DNA of 45,105 bases from assembly GCF_030697925.1 (NCBI RefSeq), contig NZ_JAUYOJ010000159.1, positions 1 to 45,105 of the forward strand, given 5' to 3'. Below the pieces are notes generated by a model. That model saw only the letters and a program-made list of their open reading frames with translations, ran no database searches and had not been told where the DNA came from. This document shows, piece by piece, positions 14,348 to 23,000 of the stretch. Position 1 is the stretch's first letter, and every line of letters starts with the position of its first letter. The stretch comes from Phenylobacterium sp. (GTDB taxonomy: Bacteria > Pseudomonadota > Alphaproteobacteria > Caulobacterales > Caulobacteraceae). Both the position numbers and the translations under genes were made by a program.

Positions 14348-16357
14348 TTGACCGACGACCCGCCACCGCAACCCCTGCGCAAGATGTCCCGACGCCACAA
14401 GGCGCTGGCCTGGACGGGCGGATTCGCGGGCGTCGTGGCGATCGCCCTGGCCCTCTTCCTAATCCTGTTCGACTGGAACCACCTGCGCGGCCCGATCGCC
14501 CGCTACGCCTCCATGCGCACCGGCCGCGAGGTGGCCATCGAGGGTGACCTCCAGGTCATGCTGTTGTCGCTGAAGCCCAGCGCCACGGTGGGCAAGATTC
14601 GCATCGGCAACCCAAAATGGGCCGGCCCCGGCCAGACGGCCCGGATCGAGCGCCTGCATGTGCAGATCGAGGCCCTGCCGCTGCTGCGGGGGCGGGTGGT
14701 GCTCCTAAAGTTGGAGGCGGCCAGGCCCAACCTGCTGCTGTTGCGCGACCTGCAGGGGCGGACGACCTGGGACTTCTCGAACGGGCGCAAGACCGATGAG
14801 CCGCTGCGGCTACCGCCGATCCGCCGGTTCGTGATCGACGACGGCCGGCTGAAGTTCACCGACGCCAAGCGCAAGATCGTCCTCGACGCCACGCTCAATG
14901 CCTCGGAGACCCAGGGCGCGGCCAATCGCGGGTTCCTGATGGTGGGGAAGGGCTCGATCAACGCAGCCCCCTTCCTGCTAGAGGTCACCGGCGGCCCGCT
15001 GCTGAACATCGACCCGGACAAGCCCTATCCCTTCGACGCCGACATCCGCGCCGGCGCTACGCGGGTGCTGGCCAAGGGCGCGATCCTGGAGCCCTTCGAC
15101 CTTGGCCGGTTCGCCATGAACGTGACGGCAAGGGGCCCCGACCTGGCCGACCTCTACGACCTGACCGGCGTGACCCTGCCCAACACCCCGCCGTACCGGC
15201 TGACCGGGCGGATGACCCGGCATGTGAATGTCTGGAAGATCGTCCGCATCGGCGGCCGGGTGGGCGACACCGACCTGGCGGGGGAACTCACGGTCGAGAC
15301 GGCGCGCGAGCGGCCGTTCCTGAGGGCCGACCTGCGCTCGAAGCAGCTGGACTTCGACGATCTGGCCGCGGTTTTCGGCGGCGCGCCGGCGGTCGGCAGA
15401 GGCGAAACCGTTTCGCCCGAGCAGGCCGCGGTCGCCCGCCAGATGCAGGCCCAGAAGCGGTTGCTGCCGGACGCCACCCTGAAGGTCGACCGGGTCCGGG
15501 CCATGGACGCCGACGTGAAATACAACGCCGCCAGCGTGCGCGACGCCATGGCGCCGCTGCGTTCGGCCTCGGCCCATGTGCGGCTGGACGCCGGCGTGCT
15601 CACTGCCGACCCGGTGAGCTTCGACCTATCCAAGGGCCGGATCGGCGGCGTTGTGCGGCTTGACGCGCGGAAGGACACGCCCGTCACCAGCGTCGATCTG
15701 AGACTGACCAACGCCCGGCTGGAGCAGCTCTTCCCGATGAAGACCGGTGGCACGCCGCTCACCGGCTCCTTCGTCGGCCGGATCAAGCTGACGGGGGCGG
15801 GCGCCTCGGTTCACCGGGCCGCCGCCAACGCCAATGGCGAGGTGCTGGCCGTGGTCCCGGGCGGGGAGATCCGCGAGGCCTTCGCCGAACTGCTGGGGAT
15901 CAATGTGACCAAGGGCCTGGGCCTGCTGCTCGCCAAGGACAAGGGCAAGGTCCCGGTGCGCTGCGCCGTGGCCCACTTCCAGGTCAAGGACGGGGTGATG
16001 ACCGCCAACCGCATCGTCTTCGACACCGGGCCGGTGCTGGGGACCGGCAAGGGCAGCGTCGACCTGGGGAGCGAACGGATGAACTTCCGCATCCAGGGCC
16101 ACCCGAAGGAGGCGCGCCTGGTGCGCCTGACCGCCCCCATCACCATCAAGGGACCGCTCACCGAACCCAAGATCGGGGTGGAGAGCGGTCGCGCCATCGC
16201 CCAGGGCGGGTTCGCCGCCCTGTTGGCGACCGTCGCCGCGCCACTGGCCGTGGTCCTGCCGTTCGTCGACCTGGGCCTGGCCAAGGACGCGGCGTGCGGC
16301 GCCCTCATCGCGGACGCCGCCCGTGAAGGTGTTCCCGTCAAGGTCACCCGGCGCTAG
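14348..16357 (+). CDS. AsmA family protein
   Basis: The 669-residue protein is a full-length AsmA-type protein: one N-terminal span (ALAWTGGFAGVVAIALALFLILF), the AsmA N-terminal domain with REVAIEGDLQVMLLSLKPSATVGKIRIGNP, then long beta-rich repeats and a C-terminal AsmA_2 domain (near GSFVGRIKLTGAGAS and GTGKGSVDLGSERMNF). AsmA-like proteins sit in the periplasm, anchored in the inner membrane, and are thought to bridge to the outer membrane for lipid transport or assembly. I chose the TTG at 14348 because GGAG lies seven bases upstream; an ATG at 14384 lacks a site. The stretch FVDLGLAKDAACGALI near the end carries a cysteine. Confidence 0.88.
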   Translation: MTDDPPPQPLRKMSRRHKALAWTGGFAGVVAIALALFLILFDWNHLRGPIARYASMRTGREVAIEGDLQVMLLSLKPSATVGKIRIGNPKWAGPGQTARIERLHVQIEALPLLRGRVVLLKLEAARPNLLLLRDLQGRTTWDFSNGRKTDEPLRLPPIRRFVIDDGRLKFTDAKRKIVLDATLNASETQGAANRGFLMVGKGSINAAPFLLEVTGGPLLNIDPDKPYPFDADIRAGATRVLAKGAILEPFDLGRFAMNVTARGPDLADLYDLTGVTLPNTPPYRLTGRMTRHVNVWKIVRIGGRVGDTDLAGELTVETARERPFLRADLRSKQLDFDDLAAVFGGAPAVGRGETVSPEQAAVARQMQAQKRLLPDATLKVDRVRAMDADVKYNAASVRDAMAPLRSASAHVRLDAGVLTADPVSFDLSKGRIGGVVRLDARKDTPVTSVDLRLTNARLEQLFPMKTGGTPLTGSFVGRIKLTGAGASVHRAAANANGEVLAVVPGGEIREAFAELLGINVTKGLGLLLAKDKGKVPVRCAVAHFQVKDGVMTANRIVFDTGPVLGTGKGSVDLGSERMNFRIQGHPKEARLVRLTAPITIKGPLTEPKIGVESGRAIAQGGFAALLATVAAPLAVVLPFVDLGLAKDAACGALIADAAREGVPVKVTRR

Positions 16358-16428
16358 GTTCGATTGACGCCTCGAGCGGGCTCGTCTCAAACTCCGCTGT
16401 AGCCCACATCCCAACGGAGACGTCGTCC

Positions 16429-16893
16429 ATGCCCGAAAAAACCAGTGTAGCCGGTATCGCCCTCGTGCTGGCCCTGACCGCCGGCGCCGCCGTCGCTGCG
16501 ACCTCGGTGGAAAAGGCCGTCGCCCTGCGCCAGGCCGGCTACAAGGAAATGGGCAAGTCGTTCAAGGCGATCAATGACGAGCTCAAGAAGGACGCGCCGG
16601 ACACCAAGCTGATTGCCGCGGAGGCCAAGAAAGTCCACGGCTTCTCCCTGGCCATCCCCAAGTGGTTCCCCAAGGACTCCGGTCCCGAGACCGGGATCAA
16701 GATGCGCGCCAAGGCCGACATCTGGGCCGAGCCCGCCAAGTTCGCCGACGCCACCAAGGCGTTGCAGGTCGAGAGCCAGAAACTGCGCGTCGCGGCCGGC
16801 AAGGGCGATATCGAGGCCGTCAAGGTGCAGTTCAAGGCCACCGGCGGCGCCTGCGGCGGCTGCCACAAGCCGTTCCGCGCCGAGGAAAAATGA
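16429..16893 (+). CDS. Cytochrome c' (class II cytochrome c)
   Basis: The 154-residue protein has a signal peptide (GIALVLALTAGAAVAA), a four-helix body, and the class-II heme motif at its C-terminal end, Cys142-Gly-Gly-Cys145-His146 followed by KPFR. This is the usual place for cytochrome c' and c-556. A methionine in GYKEMGKSF (41) sits where c-556 proteins have the sixth heme ligand, so this may be c-556-like and low spin rather than a NO-binding c'. It acts in the periplasm in electron transfer or NO/stress handling. Its TGA overlaps the ATG of the cytochrome b561 gene (ATGA, 16890-16893), so the two proteins are made together and probably form a quinol-to-c-type relay. Confidence 0.92.
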   Translation: MPEKTSVAGIALVLALTAGAAVAATSVEKAVALRQAGYKEMGKSFKAINDELKKDAPDTKLIAAEAKKVHGFSLAIPKWFPKDSGPETGIKMRAKADIWAEPAKFADATKALQVESQKLRVAAGKGDIEAVKVQFKATGGACGGCHKPFRAEEK

Positions 16894-17564
16894 GCCAGCC
16901 GACAACCCCTCGCGTGCCCGGGGTGGCGCTATGGGATCTGCCCACCCGGATCTTCCACTGGGCGCTGGTGGTGCTGATCCTGGTCGCCTGGTTCTCGGCT
17001 GAGGAGAACATGCTGCTCCACAGGTGGTCAGGCTATGGGGTGCTGGGCCTGCTGGTCTTCCGGCTTTGGTGGGGCGTGGCCGGCGGCTCGACCGCGCGGT
17101 TCGCGAGCTTCCTCACCGGCCCCAGTGCGACCCTGGCCTATCTGAAGACCGTGGGCGAACGCAGCCCCAGCCATGCCGCCGGGCACAATCCCGTGGGCGC
17201 CTGGAGCGTTGTGGCGATGATCGCCGTGATGCTGGCTCTGACCGTGCTGGGTCTGTTCGCCGGCGACATCGACGGCGTCGAGTCCGGGCCCCTGTCGTAC
17301 ATGGTGGACTTCGACACCAGCCGGCTCTGCGCCGAGTGGCACGAGCTGCTGTTCCGCGTCCTGCAAGGGCTGGTCGTCCTGCACCTGCTGGCCGTGGCCT
17401 ATTATTGGGCCTGGAAGCGCCAGAACCTGATCGGGGCCATGATCACCGGCAAGAGCGCCTTCGCCGCCGAGCCGCTGCGGCGGGGAAGACTATGGAGCCT
17501 GCTGGTGGGACTGATCCTGGCGGTGGGCGTCGCGTGGGCGGCGGCCAAGGGGCTGCGGCTCTAG
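16890..17564 (+). CDS. Cytochrome b561 family diheme membrane protein
   Basis: The 224-residue protein is a bacterial cytochrome b561 (CybB/YodB type) with four core membrane spans and a fifth C-terminal one. Likely heme ligands are His23 in TRIFHWAL, His44 in MLLHRWSGYG, His151 in CAEWHELL and His165 in VVLHLLAVA. It passes electrons from quinol, or between the cytoplasmic and periplasmic faces, and here the partner is the cytochrome c' encoded four bases upstream. It begins inside the stop of that gene. The stop lies in a CTAG shared with the convergent gene. Confidence 0.92.
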   Translation: MSQPTTPRVPGVALWDLPTRIFHWALVVLILVAWFSAEENMLLHRWSGYGVLGLLVFRLWWGVAGGSTARFASFLTGPSATLAYLKTVGERSPSHAAGHNPVGAWSVVAMIAVMLALTVLGLFAGDIDGVESGPLSYMVDFDTSRLCAEWHELLFRVLQGLVVLHLLAVAYYWAWKRQNLIGAMITGKSAFAAEPLRRGRLWSLLVGLILAVGVAWAAAKGLRL

Positions 17565-17893
17565 CCCCCGTTGGCCGCGTCGCGCAGGCAGCCCAGCCAG
17601 GCTTCCTCGCGCGCCTTCTCGGCTTCGCGCAGCTTGGTCTCGGCCTCGCGGACCCCTTCGTCGTGCTTGCGCCATTCCAGCACAGCGCCCTCGCGGGCGG
17701 CGCGGGCGGCTTCCATGGTCGGGAAGCGGGCGAGGACGGCGCGGACGCTGTAGTTGACCGGCGGACCCACGGTCTCGCGGTCGGGATAGAAGCCGGTGAT
17801 GGAGTCCGCGGTTTCGCTCTCGATGTGGAAGACGTCCGCCCAGCCCGCATGGTGACGCATCAGGGCCCAGGGCCGTTCAATCCGGTCGGTCAT
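17561..17893 (-). CDS. 110-residue hypothetical protein with C-terminal coiled coil
   Basis: No family recognised. Residues 1-60 look globular (RPWALMRHHAGWADVFHIESE, then GFYPDRETVGPPVNYSVRAVLARF), and residues 60-105 form a long charged helix, with AREGAVLEWRKHDEGVREAE then KLREAEKAREEAW. There is no signal peptide. A good AGGAG ribosome site precedes the ATG. Its stop codon overlaps that of cytochrome b561 in CTAG at 17561-17564. It lies 66 bases downstream of the endonuclease-III-like gene on the same strand and could be cotranscribed with it, and so be SOS-linked indirectly. Confidence 0.75.
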   Translation of the reverse strand: MTDRIERPWALMRHHAGWADVFHIESETADSITGFYPDRETVGPPVNYSVRAVLARFPTMEAARAAREGAVLEWRKHDEGVREAETKLREAEKAREEAWLGCLRDAANGG

Positions 17894-17959
17894 CGATCGC
17901 TCCTAGAATCCGTGGCCGCAAACTAGCGCGGTCAGCGGCGCACTCCAACGCCGTAGGCG

Positions 17960-18715
17960 TCAGATTCCGGCTCCTTCGCCGGGGAGCGTCCGAGGATCGT
18001 GGAACGCGACCACATCGCCCCCCTGGTCGCGGCCGACCCCGATGCGCGGACAGGCGTCGCGCAGAGCGCACAGGTCACAGGCCGGGTCGAAGTGGCTGCA
18101 GATCGACTGGCCGTGGGCTTTGAGCAACCAGTGCAGCTCGAAGAACCGGTCGGCGTCCCATTCGGCGGGGGCCTGTTCCATCAGGCCGTCAAAGGCCAGG
18201 GTCCGGTCGCCGCCGCGCGGGGTGAGGCCGAGCCGGGCGCTGACCCGGTGGACATGCGTGTCGACGGTCAGGACCGGCCGCGCCAAGGTGCTGAAGTTCA
18301 GCGTCGCCGCCGCAGCCTTGACGCCGACTCCCGGCAGTCGGGTCAACCACTCCATGGCCTCGTCCAGCGGCTCGTCCTTCAGGAAGTCGAGGTTGAGTTC
18401 GCCGCGCTTGAGGATGATCACCCGGATCAGGATCGGAAGCCGCCGCGCCTTGTCCTCGGCGAAAGTCACTGGATCGATCACCGGCTCGATCTGGGTCGGA
18501 TCGGCCAGGGTCAAGGTCGCCCAGTTCGGGAAGGCCGCGCGCAGGCGGATGAAGGCGGCCCAGGCCACCTCGTCATAGGTGCGCGCGCTGATCACCGCCT
18601 TGATGAGCTGAGAGACCGGATCCATCCGATGCTCGGCCCTCTGCGGCCCGAAGACCGCGCGGAGCCGGTCGCGGACGGCCGGCAGGTCGGAGGGGAGGGC
18701 GAGTCGGATTTGCAT
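17960..18715 (-). CDS. Endonuclease III-like DNA glycosylase/nuclease under LexA control
   Basis: The 251-residue protein is an HhH-GPD endonuclease III homologue. The helix-hairpin-helix LTRLPGVGVKAAAA contains Lys133 (Nth Lys120 equivalent), VDTHVHRVSARLGL contains Asp152 (Nth Asp138), and Cys206, Cys213, Cys216 and Cys222 have the C-x6-C-x2-C-x5-C [4Fe-4S] spacing. All catalytic residues are kept. The HhH is preceded by an insertion-like RGELNLDFLKDEPLDEAM. The ATG at 18715 is chosen because the LexA box occupies 18726-18740 and a -10 lies just upstream, which makes the mRNA leaderless; an ATG at 18742 would lie upstream of the box. Caulobacter BapE is an SOS-induced chromosome-cutting nuclease that I recall as endonuclease-III-like, so this could be its counterpart, or a second nth. 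Confidence 0.88.
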   Translation of the reverse strand: MQIRLALPSDLPAVRDRLRAVFGPQRAEHRMDPVSQLIKAVISARTYDEVAWAAFIRLRAAFPNWATLTLADPTQIEPVIDPVTFAEDKARRLPILIRVIILKRGELNLDFLKDEPLDEAMEWLTRLPGVGVKAAAATLNFSTLARPVLTVDTHVHRVSARLGLTPRGGDRTLAFDGLMEQAPAEWDADRFFELHWLLKAHGQSICSHFDPACDLCALRDACPRIGVGRDQGGDVVAFHDPRTLPGEGAGI

Positions 18716-18721
18716 GAGCCG

Positions 18722-18749
18722 ATAAGAACAAACACGGAACATTTGTCAA
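18722..18749 (-). promoter_or_regulatory. LexA-controlled promoter of the endonuclease III-like gene
   Basis: On the minus strand a consensus -35 TTGACA (18749-18744) is followed after 16 bases by TCTTAT (18727-18722). The LexA box GTTCCGTGTTTGTTC (GTTC-N7-GTTC, plus-strand 18726-18740) fills the spacer and touches the -10. A start 6-8 bases past the -10 would coincide with the ATG at 18715, and no ribosome site is present, which fits a leaderless mRNA. Confidence 0.75.
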
Positions 18750-18801
18750 CGGCCCGGCTTGACCCTACCAAGGAGGCCGGTCGGAAACGGGAAGAGCCAA
18801 G

Positions 18802-19947
18802 ATGAAGCCGGCGTCGGTGTCCGACTATCGCGAACTGGCGCGGCGCAGGCTGCCGAAGATGTTCTTCGAATATATCGATGGCGGCAGCTACGCCGAGGTG
18901 ACCTTGGGTCGCAACGTGGCCGACCTCGAGGCCATTGCGCTCCGCCAGCGGGTCATGCGCGACATGAGCCAGCTGGACATGAGCGTCGAAGTGTTCGGCC
19001 AGACCATGAGCTTTCCGGTGGGCCTGTCGCCGGTGGGGATGGCGGGCATGTACGCCCGCCGCGGCGAGGTTCAGGCGGCCAGGGCCGCGGCTTCGGCGGG
19101 CGTGCCGTTCTGCCTCTCGACGGTGGGGGTCTGTTCCGTCGAGGAGGTGGCGGCCTCCGGCGCGGCGCCCTGGTTCCAGCTCTACATGCTGAAGGACCGC
19201 GGCTACATGGCCGAGCTGCTGGCGCGCGCCAAGGCGGCCGGCTGCAAGGTCCTGGTCTTCACGGTCGACCTGCCGCTGCCGGGTTCGCGCTATCGCGACA
19301 TCCGCTCGGGGTTCACCGGGGCGAACGGCCTGTCGGGGGCGCTGAACACCGCCTGGCAGGGGGCGACCCATCCGGAGTGGCTGTGGGACGTCTGGCTGCA
19401 TGGCCGGCCGCACACCCTGGGCTGCGTGCAGAGCGCCGTCACCGAAGGCCGGCGGGTCACCGATTTCCTCAGCTGGATCGCCAGGAACTTCGACCGCACC
19501 GTCACTTGGTCCGACATCGACTGGGTGCGGAAGACCTGGGACGGGCCCATCGTCATCAAGGGGGTGCTGGATCCGGAAGACGCCCGCGAGGCGGTCAAGG
19601 CGGGCGCGCAGGGCCTGGTGGTCTCCAACCACGGCGGGCGGCAGCTGGACGGAGTGCGGTCCTCGATCTCGGCGCTGCCGGCGGTGGTGGACGCGGTCGG
19701 CGGCGATTTGGAGATCTTCATGGATGGCGGGGTGCGCTCCGGGCTGGACGTGCTGAAGGCGCTGGCCTTGGGCGCCCGGGCCTGTTTCGTCGGCCGGGCC
19801 TGGGCCTACGCCCTGGGCGCCGGGGGCCAGCCGATGGTCGAGAAGATGCTGGGGACCCTGCGCAGCGAGCTCGCTACGGCCATGATCCTCACCGGATGCA
19901 ACGCCGCGCGAAGCGCCGATAAATCGCTACTAGACGTCGCACCTTAG
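18802..19947 (+). CDS. lldD: FMN-dependent alpha-hydroxyacid dehydrogenase (L-lactate dehydrogenase-like)
   Basis: The 381-residue protein is a member of the glycolate oxidase / L-lactate dehydrogenase family, a TIM-barrel flavoprotein oxidising L-2-hydroxyacids to 2-keto acids, usually at the membrane with quinone as acceptor. Conserved residues are Tyr24 in FFEYIDGGS, Tyr128 in WFQLYMLKDRG, Lys253 in PIVIKGVL, and the active-site His277 and Arg280 in VVSNHGGRQLDG. The FMN loop is EIFMDGGVRSGLDVLKALALGA. Length and motifs best fit LldD, but mandelate or glycolate oxidation cannot be excluded. It diverges from the SOS-linked endonuclease gene across 86 bases, so LexA binding might also affect it. 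It stands 140 bases before gltB. Confidence 0.9.
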   Translation: MKPASVSDYRELARRRLPKMFFEYIDGGSYAEVTLGRNVADLEAIALRQRVMRDMSQLDMSVEVFGQTMSFPVGLSPVGMAGMYARRGEVQAARAAASAGVPFCLSTVGVCSVEEVAASGAAPWFQLYMLKDRGYMAELLARAKAAGCKVLVFTVDLPLPGSRYRDIRSGFTGANGLSGALNTAWQGATHPEWLWDVWLHGRPHTLGCVQSAVTEGRRVTDFLSWIARNFDRTVTWSDIDWVRKTWDGPIVIKGVLDPEDAREAVKAGAQGLVVSNHGGRQLDGVRSSISALPAVVDAVGGDLEIFMDGGVRSGLDVLKALALGARACFVGRAWAYALGAGGQPMVEKMLGTLRSELATAMILTGCNAARSADKSLLDVAP

Positions 19948-20040
19948 AAAATCTTTTCAATTCCGCAGGTTCTGACCCATCGACAAGGGTTGATCTTGCC
20001 GTGTAGATGCGCGCCGAATTGGCGTGCGGAACGGTCGGGT

Positions 20041-20057
20041 TTGGCCGCGTCCGTGCA
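20041..20057 (+). promoter_or_regulatory. Weak sigma-54-like promoter upstream of gltB
   Basis: TTGGCCGCGTCCGTGCA has the invariant GG (20043-20044) and GC (20055-20056) of sigma-54 promoters separated by ten bases, with TTGGC and TGCA matching, but the ACG and first T of the -12 region do not. Transcription would start near 20068, giving a 20-base leader with GAGG (20077-20080) placed correctly before the ATG at 20088. Chance is possible in GC-rich DNA. Confidence 0.25.
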
Positions 20058-20087
20058 CGCCTGCGAGCTTACGAGTGAGGGACGCCG

Positions 20088-23000
20088 ATGGGAGCTCCGG
20101 AACGTCAAGGTCTGTACGACCCGCGCAACGAACACGATGCGTGCGGCGTGGGGTTTGTGGCCAATATCAAGGGCCGCAAATCGCATGAGGTCGTGGCCTG
20201 CGGCCTGGAGATCCTGGTCAATCTGGACCATCGCGGCGCCGTGGGCGCCGATCCGCTGGTGGGCGATGGCGCCGGGATTCTGATCCAGATTCCGGACGGC
20301 CTGCTGCGCGACTGGGCCGGCAAGGAGGGCGTCGATCTGCCCCCGCCCGGCGACTACGCCGTGGCCATGTGCTTCCTGCCGCAGGACGCCGCCGCCCGCG
20401 AGGTGGCCGTCCACCAGTCCGAGCACTTCCTGAAGGAGGAAGGCCAGACCTTCATCGCCTGGCGCGACGTGCCCATCAACACCGAGGGCCTGGGCGCGGC
20501 GGTGCTGGCCCAGATGCCGGTGATCCGCCAGGCCATCGTCGGCCGCGGCCCCAACACCAAGGACCAGGACGCCTTCGAGCGGAAGCTGCTGACCGTGCGC
20601 AAGCAGCTCCAGAACCCCCTGGCCGAGATGGCCACGCGGATGAACCTGCCGGGCCTGACCCAGCTCTACCTGCCGTCCTTCTCGACCCGGACGGTGGTCT
20701 ATAAGGGCTTGCTGCTGGCCGGCCAGGTGGGAACCTTCTACGAGGATCTCGCCAACCCGATCACGGAATCGGCCCTGGCCCTGGTCCACCAGCGGTTCTC
20801 GACCAACACCTTCCCGTCCTGGAAGCTCGCCCACCCCTACCGGTTCATCGCCCACAACGGCGAGATCAACACGGTGCGCGGCAACGTGAACTGGATGAAC
20901 GCCCGCCGGCGCACGCTCGAGAGCGACCTGCTGGGGCCCGACCTCAACAAGATGTGGCCGCTGATCCCGCACGGCCAGTCGGACACCGCCTGTCTGGACA
21001 ATGCGCTCGAGCTGCTGCTGGCCGGCGGCTACCCGCTGGCGCACGCGGTGATGATGCTGATCCCGGAGGCCTGGGCCGGCAATCCGCTGATGAACGCCGA
21101 GCGCAAGGCGTTCTACGAGTACCACGCCGCCCTGATGGAGCCGTGGGACGGCCCGGCCGCCGTGGCCTTCACCGACGGCCGCCAGATCGGCGCGACCCTG
21201 GACCGCAATGGCCTGCGTCCGGCCCGCTTCGTGGTCACCGACCAGGACCATGTGATCATGGCCTCGGAGATCGGGGTCCTGACCGTTCCGGAGGAGCGGA
21301 TCGTCCGCAAGTGGCGGTTGCAACCCGGCAAGATGCTGCTGATCGACATGGAGGAAGGTCGGATCATCGAGGACGAGGAGATCAAGGCGACCCTCTCCCA
21401 GGCCGAGCCCTACGCCGAATGGCTCTCCCAGACCCAGTTCAAGCTGGAAGAGCTGCCCGAGATCGCCTTCAACGAGGCCCACGCCAACGACGGCGCCCAG
21501 CTCCTCGATCGCCAGCAGGCGTTCGGCTACACCCAGGAGGACGTCCAGTTCTTCCTCGAGCCGATGGCCCGGACGGGGGAGGACCCGATCGGTTCCATGG
21601 GCGCCGACACCCCCATCGCCGTGCTCTCAAAGCGCCCGAAGCTGCTCTACGAGTATTTCAAGCAGAACTTCGCCCAGGTCACCAATCCGCCCATCGACCC
21701 GATCCGCGAGGAGCTGGTCATGAGCCTGGTCTCGATGATCGGGCCGCGGCCGAACCTGCTCGGTCGCCACGCCGGCACCCACAAGCGGCTGGAAGTCTCG
21801 CAACCGATCCTCACCAATGAGGACCTGTCGAAGATCCGCTCGATCAGCGAGCTGGTGGACGGCTCGTTCCGCACCGCCACCATCGACGCCACCTGGGCGG
21901 CCGAGGAGGGCGTGGCGGGGCTCGAACGCGCCCTGGACCGCGTCTGCCGCGAGGCCACCGACAATGTCCTGGCCGACAAGAACATCCTGATCCTGTCGGA
22001 CCGGGAGGTCTCGTCCGACCGCATCCCGATCCCGGCGGCGCTGGCCACCGCGGCCGTGCACCACCACCTGATCCGCCAGGGCCTGCGCATGCAGACCGGC
22101 CTGGTGATCGAGACCGGCGAAGCTCGCGAGGTGCACCATTTCTGCGTGCTGGCGGGATATGGCGCGGAAGCCGTGAACCCCTACCTGGCCTTCGAGACCC
22201 TGGAGCAGATCCGCGTCTCCACCGGTTCGACCTTGTCCGCCTACGACGTGCGCAAGAACTACATCAAGGCCGTCGGCAAGGGCGTCCTGAAGGTGATGTC
22301 CAAGATGGGCATCTCCACCTACCAGTCCTATTGCGGCGCGCAGATCTTCGACGGCGTCGGCCTGTCGAGCGAGCTTATCGAGCAGTACTTCACCGGCACC
22401 GCCACCACCATCGAGGGTGTCGGCCTGCGCGAGATCGCCGAGGAAACGGTGCGCCGTCACCGCGACGCCTTTGGCGACAACCCGATCTACGCCTCGATGC
22501 TGGACGTCGGTGGGACGTACGCCTTCCGCCTGCGCGGCGAGGAGCACGCCTGGACACCCGAGACGGTCAGCAAACTTCAACACGCGGTGCGCGGCAATTT
22601 GCCGGATGAATACAAGGTCTTCGCGGCGGGGATTAATGAACAGTCTGAGCGCCTGCTGACCATCCGCGGCCTGATGCGCTTCAAGACCGCCGAGACCCCG
22701 ATCGTTCTCGACGAGGTCGAACCCGCGGCCGAGATCGTCAAGCGTTTCGCCACCGGAGCGATGAGCTTCGGCTCGATCAGTCGCGAGGCCCACACCACCC
22801 TGGCCATGGCCATGAACCGCATCGGCGGCCGGTCGAACACCGGCGAGGGCGGGGAGGAGGCGGATCGCTTCGTTCCGCTGCCGAACGGCGACTCCATGCG
22901 CTCGGCGATCAAGCAGGTGGCCTCTGGCCGGTTCGGCGTCACCGCCGAATACCTGGTCAACGCCGACGACATCCAGATCAAGATGGCCCAGGGCGCCAAG

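Noticed and set aside
18716..18742. Upstream ATG giving a 260-residue endonuclease III-like protein
   Set aside because: It would put the LexA box inside the coding region and has no ribosome site; the ATG at 18715 fits the promoter better.
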